From Craspedostauros australis (taxonomy: Eukaryota; Bacillariophyta; Bacillariophyceae; Mastogloiales; Achnanthaceae): 64,000 nt of DNA. The DNA lies in contig JAMXDE010000007.1 in the NCBI GenBank assembly GCA_026770025.1, positions 1,426,001-1,490,000 on the forward strand, given 5' to 3'. Positions 56,742-64,000 of this stretch are shown piece by piece. Within the stretch, counting starts at the first letter, position 1; each line of letters begins with the position of its first letter. The notes beneath the pieces are model-generated. The model had not been told where the DNA came from, did not search any database, and saw nothing but the letters and a program-made list of their open reading frames with translations. Both the position numbers and the translations under genes were made by a program.

Positions 56742-57662
56742 TGCATTATGTGAGCTGTGCGCTGCGCACCCCGAAACCCACAGCCAACACATATTTGAGG
56801 ATCACATGGGCGTTGCATGAATCGCAATGGCGTCATAAGGTGAGAATGATGGTGCACCATGGCAAAGAGGAGCAATGATCCAATGGGTGTGAAGGAAGTT
56901 GAGTCACGCAGCAGAGAAGCATCTGCTCAATAGATGGCGAACAATGATGACACTATAGTAGAGTCTACAATAGTACTGCGTTGCACAATCGCACTCTACT
57001 GAAGTCAACGCTGTGCACTTCTCTCCCCCAAGATGAAGGAGCACTACCGCTTAGCAGACACACACACAAACTACCAGACAGACTAACAAGACAACACAAG
57101 ATGCTGACATGACGGTATACCCTACAAGACCGATAGAACTGAAACCGAAGTCGGGATTGATGCCACATGATGGGAAGAACCCGGATCTAGTTTTCCTGTT
57201 GGACAAAAGAGACATTAATACAGATGTTGGATTTTACCGCTGCTTCGTCCGTTGGGCATGGCCGGCGGACACATTTCCGCCTGGTCGGCGTGATGGCTGA
57301 ATCCTTTCCAGTACATATTCCGCGGCGATTCTCTGATTCCCACCAGGCTTCTCTCGTTGAATGATGACTGTCGATCGTGCGAAATTGGTTGAACGATCAG
57401 ACCGAGACATGGTGAGCAATCGAATGTATCACTTCGCTCACCCCTCTGTCTCAGTGGTATTATACTATTCACTCGTATTCTGTACTGCAACGTACCCTAC
57501 TCTATTGCGGCATGATGTCGGGTATTCGTAGGACGATGATTTCATGAAGTGTGCTGGACCTTCAACTTCTTTATCTCACAAATCTCAATCATTTCACAAA
57601 CCAAAAGCAAACCAACGCCACCAACCCACACTATCAACCGACACTACCAACAACATCCAACC
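56742..57662. other. Intergenic region upstream of the RRL-repeat gene
   Basis: About 920 bp. The last ~80 bp is a CA-rich leader (CCAACCCACACTATCAACCG) typical of the 5' UTR of a highly expressed gene. No domain-bearing frame is seen in the rest. Confidence 0.4.
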
Positions 57663-58472
57663 ATGAAGATCACCTCAGTCGCAACCCTTTTCATCGCCGC
57701 CGCCATGGCCACCAACTTCCACCTCGTGGCTGCCAGTGGAACCAAACAAGGCACCATCCGTGGCCGTCGCTTGAGCTCCAGCGCATCCTCTGGCTCTGGC
57801 TCTGCCTCTGGCTCTGCCTCCGGCTCAATCTTTTCTGCCTCCAAGGACACTTCCACCAGCAAATCCAGCTCTGATGGCCGTCGCTTGAGCTCCAGCACTT
57901 CTGCTGGCTCCGGATCTGTCTCTTCTGCAGATTCGCCAGACTCTCCTGGCGCTTCTGCCAGCAAGTCCGGCTCCCACAGCCGCCGCTTGAGCTCCAGCGC
58001 ATCCTCTGGATCTGGCTCTGCCTCTGCCTCCGGCTCAATCTTTTCTGCCTCCAAGGACACTTCCACCAGCAAATCCAGCTCTGATGGCCGTCGCTTGAGC
58101 TCCAGCACTTCTGCTGGCTCCGGATCTGTCTCTTCTGCAGATTCGCCAGACTCTCCTGGCGCTTCTGCCAGCAAGTCCGGCTCCCACAGCCGCCGCTTGA
58201 GCTCCAGCGCATCCTCTGGCTCTGCCTCTGCCTCTGCCTCCGGCTCAATCTTTTCTGCCTCCAAGGACACTTCCACCAGCAAATCCAGCTCTGATGGCCG
58301 TCGCTTGAGCTCCAGCACTTCTGCTGGCTCCGGATCTGTCTCTTCTGCAGATTCGCCAGACTCTCCTGGCGCTTCTGCCAGCAAGTCCGGCTCCCACAGC
58401 CGCCGCTTGAGCTCCAGCGCATCCTCTGGATCTGGCTCTGTGTCTTCTGCGTCCTCCAGTTCATCGGAGTAA
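57663..58472 (+). CDS. Secreted Ser-rich precursor with RRL-spaced tandem repeats (silacidin-like candidate)
   Basis: The 269-residue protein starts at 57663 (tccaaccATGa) with a signal peptide (MKITSVATLFIAAAMATNFH...VAA). The rest is about 45% Ser, with Gly, Ala, Lys and Asp. Seven RRLSSS motifs divide it into alternating peptides of ~30-35 residues: type A (SSSASSGSGSASASGSIFS, then KDTSTSKSSSDG) and type B (SSSTSAGSGSVSSADSPDS, then PGASASKSGSHS). A pair of A and B makes a unit of 70-72 residues, present three times with near-identical DNA, followed by a final partial unit. RRL/RXL is the processing site reported for silacidins and other diatom biosilica proteins, and Ser runs there are phosphorylated. 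Unlike silacidins, this protein is only mildly acidic. Function is therefore an inference: precursor of Ser-rich silica- or wall-associated peptides. It could also be another secreted Ser-rich protein. Confidence 0.75.
   Translation: MKITSVATLFIAAAMATNFHLVAASGTKQGTIRGRRLSSSASSGSGSASGSASGSIFSASKDTSTSKSSSDGRRLSSSTSAGSGSVSSADSPDSPGASASKSGSHSRRLSSSASSGSGSASASGSIFSASKDTSTSKSSSDGRRLSSSTSAGSGSVSSADSPDSPGASASKSGSHSRRLSSSASSGSASASASGSIFSASKDTSTSKSSSDGRRLSSSTSAGSGSVSSADSPDSPGASASKSGSHSRRLSSSASSGSGSVSSASSSSSE
57765..58406 (+). repeat. Three in-frame tandem repeats of 216/210/210 bp
   Basis: Units start at about 57765, 57981 and 58191, and a partial fourth starts at about 58401. Differences are mostly in the length of the (GSA) stretch. 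The high DNA identity indicates recent expansion or gene conversion. Confidence 0.85.
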
Positions 58473-60180
58473 ATAGGCTCCCCAGGTTCCCCGACTCTGC
58501 AGACATTCCAGACGTCCCAAGTCGTCCCTCTCTTGAGTGATCTCGTCGGACTCCGGCATCTAAAGAGACGTAATCAGCGCACTCTACTTTACACATCATG
58601 CATTTAACTTGCCAAGTTGCCTCACATTTCGGCCATCAGACGGACCAAGCAGCCCCACACGACCAATCGCGAACCGGAAACCTTGGTCAGTCAACAGACG
58701 GAAAAGGCAATAGCAATGGCAGAATAATCAATAGGAATGCACTGCTTTACCAACAAAAACCCTATCCTGCTTCCAAAACATTGTGTTGTCGTGCCTGCTC
58801 GAGATTCCATATCCATAGTGATTTTTTGTGTGTGCCTCCGAAGGCACTTTCTCTAGTGGCTAGTGGCTAATTTCCGGTTTTTTGGCACTTTTTGGTAATT
58901 ATTGGTAACCATTGGCCTACCGCCGACGGCACAAGCAACCATTCGATGAGCTGATGGCCGTTGGCCAACATCTTTGCACCATTAGAAAGAGGAGAGTGAG
59001 AGCTCTCTGTTGATGTGTTCATTGTAGGCAAACGGTCTCCGCTTGCTGTTCATCTTGATGCCTGTTTTAACCCTTTATCGGCCTTTTTCGTACGGACGAC
59101 GTACGGACGTAGCTTCGGAATTTCATCGTTGGTAACCATTGGTAACCGCGTAGAGTCTACGACATTCTGGTACAGAAACTTGTTGCTTCTTCGTCCAATC
59201 TCGACCGACTGCCTTCCAAAGACCCGCATCCAATTCTGTTTCGTCTGTTGCACAAGTGAATGGCATGGCTGTATTCGTCGCTTCATCCTGCTTCGGGTGG
59301 TGTGCTGGTCAGCGGTCCAGAATGCTTTTGTGTGTTGCTTTGGGTGTTTGAAGTCAGTCACTAATTCTCGTGACAGCCATGATCATCGATCCGTGAACGC
59401 ACAAAAGCTCGCGCCAAAAATTATCGTGCGTTTTTACGTGTTGTAGATTCGTACTGTGCTGCTCACCTGAGTCTCTCTACTTGATGCAAGGTTGTGCCTC
59501 GCGCTGATGTCGGATCATCGTGCCGTTGCTTTCAATAGACGCATTACCCTCTCCTGCACCTGCCCATGTAGTCTTGGTCTTCGAACCTCAGTTCCTCCAA
59601 AGATATATCAATTGCAAGCTATTTTCGTCACTTTACCACGTCCTATCCTCGCGAGGAAACATCGCTTCCTGATCACGCGCCACAGCTGTCTTCATTGACG
59701 CCGGTTGTTACACCCTCTCAAAGAGTAGCTACATATCTCACGCTCATGCGATGGGTGGGGTCGTCGACACAGTCGCCGCTCGAGCTCTATCAAACCGCGT
59801 TCGAATCGTTCTGTGGAGGTAGCCTGATGTTCTACACTGGTCTTGAGCGCCGCTAAGGCCAATCGAACACTGGCATCTACATTTCGCACGCGATACATGC
59901 CAAAATGCGCGCACATTGCATGGAAATTATGCGCGGCGCAGTTGCACATGCTCAGTGATGCGGAAGATCCAAAGAAGAGCGGTCAGAGCATGGCGAGATT
60001 CGACTCCTCAGTGCGAAACAGTCGACTCTACTATATTCTGGACTGCTATTGTGTGCTGCTGATATCCAAGGGATCATTGCTCTCCCAAGCAGGATGGATA
60101 CAATGATACACATGCATCCAAGTTGCTTTTGCCAAGATGGTTGCTGGTGTACGGAATTTCGGAGTAGAACTGAAACGCTA
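58473..60180. other. Long intergenic region
   Basis: About 1.7 kb. It holds a short tandem GTACGGACG pair at about 59091-59111 and repeats of TTGGTAACCATTGG near 58900 and 59133. No gene, tRNA or rRNA was recognised. Confidence 0.4.
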
Positions 60181-63083
60181 TGTCGAAATGTGTGTACTCG
60201 GATGTGTATGCATCAGTCACACTTGCTTGCCGCCATCTAGACTATTTGGTGGCGGAATCACGACACAAAACTATGACGTCACAGCGATACCATCGCTGTA
60301 CCACGAGGACACCGCGATACTACGACGCCAGGATACCGCGATACCAGCGAATACCACAGTATCCACCACACCTGACGTCACATCAAGGCCTTACCTACCA
60401 GGTCTACAGGAATGCAATATGTTTTAAACACTCCATCAGATTCGATCAATCATCAGATTCAACAAAACCCGAGAACGGAACAACGACGAGACAACGAGAG
60501 AAAGACGACAACGTTGATGATCAAGTCAACATCAACGAGCAACATGAGAGCAATGTGCATGGAGGTGCAAGAGGATTGCACCAAGCAATGAGAGCAAGGA
60601 AGAGATGGATCAAGAGAGCATCTTGATCATCTCATTCCCCACGCTCGCTCACCAACAATCAATAGCAACAACAGTAACAGTAACAGAAACACTTTCGACA
60701 AAGAGTGTGACTACTACCGATTCTCCGTGCGCGGAGTCTTCCAACATCTGGACGTGGTCACCATCAACGCGATCAGAGGAGTACTCTGCACAGCACATGC
60801 CACTCATCAAGGAGGAAAGGGATACATGGACGACTTCCAAGACAGCAACACGAAGAACAACGACACCGGTTTCACGAGCACTGGCAACTTCAAGGGGACC
60901 TGCCACAACTGTGGTGTGCACGGTCATAGATCTGCGGATTGTCCGGAGCGTAAGAAATCGAACAACAACAAAATGAACGGAAAGCGCAACAACAAGAACA
61001 AGGAAAGCGGCTTCAACAGGAAGTGCAACTACTGCGGCATCTTTGGGCATCGCGAGGCGGAGTGCCAAAAGAAGAAGTTCAACAAGAAGAAGAAGGCCAA
61101 CGAGCAGGCCAACACAGCAATGGAAGGACACAACAAGAGCGGCCACGAGATGGTGCTCTCAGCAAGAGACATGCCGCTCTGCATGTTGGTCTCCGACGAC
61201 TACATCGAAGACTCCTTCTTTGATAACTTTGAATACATTGGGAGTGACGACGAAGTGGAGGACCATGAGATCGGCCCGGAGTAGCTCAGTGATGAGCCCA
61301 TCATCCATGAAGTGGATCCGCGACGCGAAGTGAGCTACGAATGCTGCTTCAACGCGAACAACCTGATTGGTCCATACAGCGACGGAGCTGAGATGGGCAA
61401 CGAGGCCATCGACAGCGATATCGAAGAGGCCATGAGTGAAGAGGATGACGACGAGGTCAATGAGAACGACAGAGGTCGAGACGAGACGAACGGCGGCGTG
61501 GCGCCGCCCCCTCCAGCGGCGGGGAACAACAGATCGAGAATCTTCGACGAAGATGACAGCGACGAAACAGAAACGCATCCAGATGACAGTTTCAATCCAA
61601 ACGAGCGTGTCGTTTATCCAACGGGCATCCAATTCTCACCGGTCGGGAATTCCAACAGATCGGATCACATCCACTGACATGACACGATCCCCTACGGAAC
61701 GGCAACAGCATTGACGATTCAGAAGCAACTCATCTTTGACACCGTGATGGCAGCAGGAATGCAAATGTACCCAGGAACTCCCGAAGGGGCACTCATGCCA
61801 ATATGGGTGAACATGGTGAGCACCATCCTGTCTGAGAACTTCAGATCAATCGAAGAGATTCTCGCCAACTCGGTCATCATCAACTGATTGTTGGAAGCAG
61901 CGAATACAGAAACGATCCCAGAGACGGATCTGCACTACATCCTCGGAGGGTGTATGCATGTGCTCTTGCGGGAGCGACCACGTGTCACACCATACGACAC
62001 AGTCACCGGAACTCATCGGAACAGCACAGTTCCATCGGGCTTCGCACAACTACCCGACGACATGGATGACAAGGAACATCACAATCCGTACAACAAAGAC
62101 AGAGTCCACGAAGACGAAGGCGATGGCAGCTTTGACGACGAGATAGCTGCAGCCGCCATGGAGCAGCTCCACGAGCTGAGTACCAAATACAAGGACAAGG
62201 TCAACAAGGACAGCTGGCTCGCTGACAGCGGAGCTTCATGTCACATCGTGAATTCGGACGCCGCTCTCTTCAACATGCGGCACATCAAGTCCTTCGTCCA
62301 AGTGGGAGACAGCACGAAGCTGGACTCTCCCAAGATGGGATCCATTCGCTTGAAGGTCAAGCAACGAGACAACACCAGCCACATCATCCGGCTCGATGAT
62401 GTGAAGTACACACCAAAAATGGCGGTGAACCTTTTCTCAACGAACAAGGCTCTGTACAACGGTTACCAGCTTGGTAACAACGGCATTCTGATGGACATCA
62501 TCAATGGATCCGGAACGAAGATCGTGTTCGATCGAGTCTTCCCCACATCCAACGGATTCATCACAGGAGTGCAGATGCATCCCATCATGCCAACGGATGA
62601 CGACAAGGCTTGCACAGCCATCATCAAGAATTCATCCAAGGAGATCAGCGCAGTGAACTTGCATCGAATGCTTGGCCACGCGCCACTCGAAACCATGAAG
62701 CGGACAGCCGCCCAATACGGATGGAAGATTATCGGTGAGTTGCCGGTATGTCGCGACTGCGCGGTCGCGAACGCAAGAGTGAAGAACATTCCGAAAGCAA
62801 CCATTCCGAGAGCAACTCGCCGTGGCGAACGACTCTTCATTGACATTAGTTACACTAAACACATAAGCTTCGGAGATAAACGCTACTGGACCCTGATCGT
62901 GGACGACTGCATGGATCACTGCTGGAGTTTCTTTCTCAAGAACAAGAGTGACCAACCAGGGTACATCAAACGATTCATCCAAACAATCAAGTCACAGACT
63001 GGTGACCAACAGATCATCTTCCGAGGTGACAACAGCGGAGAGAACAAATCCACGCAAGATATTCTCATCGATGCAGGACTGAA
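60181..63083 (+). mobile_element. Copia B retrotransposon, copy 2 (5' part, cut by copy 3)
   Basis: It is collinear with 50232-53129 (offset 9947 bases after the first few), with about four substitutions seen by eye over 2.85 kb. The flanks upstream are unrelated, so this is a separate insertion and not a simple duplication of the locus. It holds gag knuckles, protease and part of the integrase, and ends where the inverted copy 3 begins. It is broken like copy 1, with about three or four breaks in the part present. Confidence 0.88.
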
Positions 63084-63876
63084 TGTTGGCAAGTTCCGCG
63101 CACGGTAACCTACGATCGTGGAAGATGGTGTTGGTTGATAGTCGTTCGTTTGCTATTTCATTACTTGGCTACTCCGATGCTCTCGGTGTACGCCCGTTCT
63201 CTTGCCCGATGCTCTCGGCGCTTCAATCTGTTTCGTAGATTCGGTCTCCGACTATGAGTCGGTACGCGAGATGCTCTCTCGCTCCTCTTTGTATTCTCTC
63301 TCTCTCAACATCGTGTACTCGTCGCACACGATACTCCGTGTTCGATACGTACTCCGTATTCGACACTCCGTTCATTCAGTACTGGCTCCTACTCCATGAG
63401 TACTCACCATTTGAAGTTCACCTTTCGTATCCATGATGCTGATGCCCTTCGGTCATCGGATCTTCACCTTCTGCTCTGACTTGGAGACAGATGTCGACGT
63501 GGTGACATGATGACATCCTGTCGACGTCAGTAGGCGTCCTTCTGCTCTCCAGATGTCACGTTCCATTGGTGATGCAGCAGCCTGTCAGATGATATCGTCA
63601 TCTGAGGTTTAGTTGGGAAGTACCTCGAGATTCTCTTGGTACCATTGATGGATGGACGGACGATCTTCCAATTCTCTCAGAAATCGTCATTTGCAAATTT
63701 CCTCCAGAAATCTTGCCCCTTTTCGTGTGTTCCATTTCCCCTGTAATTCTGACGAATCACAGTATACTATCGACACGAATGTAGTTATACCGTCCAAGTG
63801 CGTATGAGAGAATAGCGGGTGAGCGATGCACATATACTCGTACATCTCGACATATACTCACATGTACATCTCGACA
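63084..63876 (-). repeat. LTR of Copia B copy 3, inverted
   Basis: It runs from TGTTGGCAAG to TCTCGACA on the plus strand, so it is the 3' LTR of a minus-strand element. It is related to 55964-56741 but clearly diverged, including a small duplication at the end near 63840-63870. Confidence 0.85.
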
Positions 63877-64000
63877 CCCTTCCTATGTGCATTCGGTCAC
63901 TCGAATGTTCTCGATGTGTCAAGGTACGACTTCTCGTGTTCACGTTGTAAGTCGGCCTTGATGTTCTTGGTGAATCCGTCGCTTGTGTTTTGCTCGGATT
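63877..64000 (-). mobile_element. Copia B copy 3, 3' end of internal region (runs off window)
   Basis: The reverse complement matches the end of the RNase H region and 3' leader of copy 1 (about 55844-55963), with some differences. The element continues beyond position 64000, so its size, condition and target duplication cannot be seen. Confidence 0.85.

Noticed and set aside
57765-58440. Regular repeats resembling a CRISPR-like array
   Set aside because: The repeats are 210-216 bp, in frame and protein-coding, in a eukaryotic genome.
57644-58599. Long minus-strand frames over the RRL-repeat gene
   Set aside because: They mirror the tandem repeats; only the plus strand gives a signal peptide and a good start context.
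59770-59850. tRNA-like TTCGAATC sequence
   Set aside because: Flanking bases do not pair as a T stem and no cloverleaf could be drawn.

Overview
The window looks like nuclear DNA of a diatom. The plastid glutamate-1-semialdehyde aminotransferase and a HAD phosphatase both carry bipartite leaders with a TAF cleavage motif of the kind used by algae with secondary plastids. Two secreted proteins have compositions typical of diatoms (Pro/Ser mucin-like linkers, and an RRL-spaced Ser-rich precursor). Introns are few and short (147-377 bp, GT-AG), genes are compact, and the mobile elements are LINE, Copia and TIR types.

Layout. 1-4.6 kb: 3' part of a LINE (RT, RNase H, zinc finger). 5.2-6.0 kb: Rpp21/Rpr2-like RNase P subunit. 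7.25-11.5 kb: large two-exon gene of unknown function. 11.9-13.0 kb: APH-1, the gamma-secretase scaffold. 14.5-16.8 kb: coiled-coil protein with a PDZ-like module. 16.95-17.87 kb: small protein made of two SUMO-like domains whose exons and introns look duplicated. 19.0-21.9 kb: large secreted Cys-rich repeat protein. 22.4-35.7 kb: a TIR DNA transposon (158-bp inverted ends, TTAT target duplication) split by a very young 8.7-kb Copia element. 38.1-39.6 kb: Arg/Ser-rich disordered protein. 39.9-41.3 kb: plastid HAD-IIA hydrolase. 41.7-43.25 kb: LUC7-like U1 snRNP protein with lost zinc ligands. 44.1-45.9 kb: GSA aminotransferase. 48.3-50.1 kb: ankyrin gene broken by a solo LTR. 50.2-56.7 kb and 60.2-63.1 kb: two almost identical copies of a second Copia family, the second cut by a third, inverted copy that runs off the window. 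57.7-58.5 kb: secreted RRL-repeat, silacidin-like precursor.

The host genes do not form a pathway. They are a mixture of RNA processing (RNase P/MRP, LUC7), membrane proteolysis (APH-1), SUMO-like signalling, plastid metabolism (tetrapyrrole synthesis, HAD) and cell-surface or wall proteins. The right half has been reshaped by repeated LTR-element insertion. No rRNA, tRNA or CRISPR array was recognised. Everything here comes from reading the sequence, without database searches.
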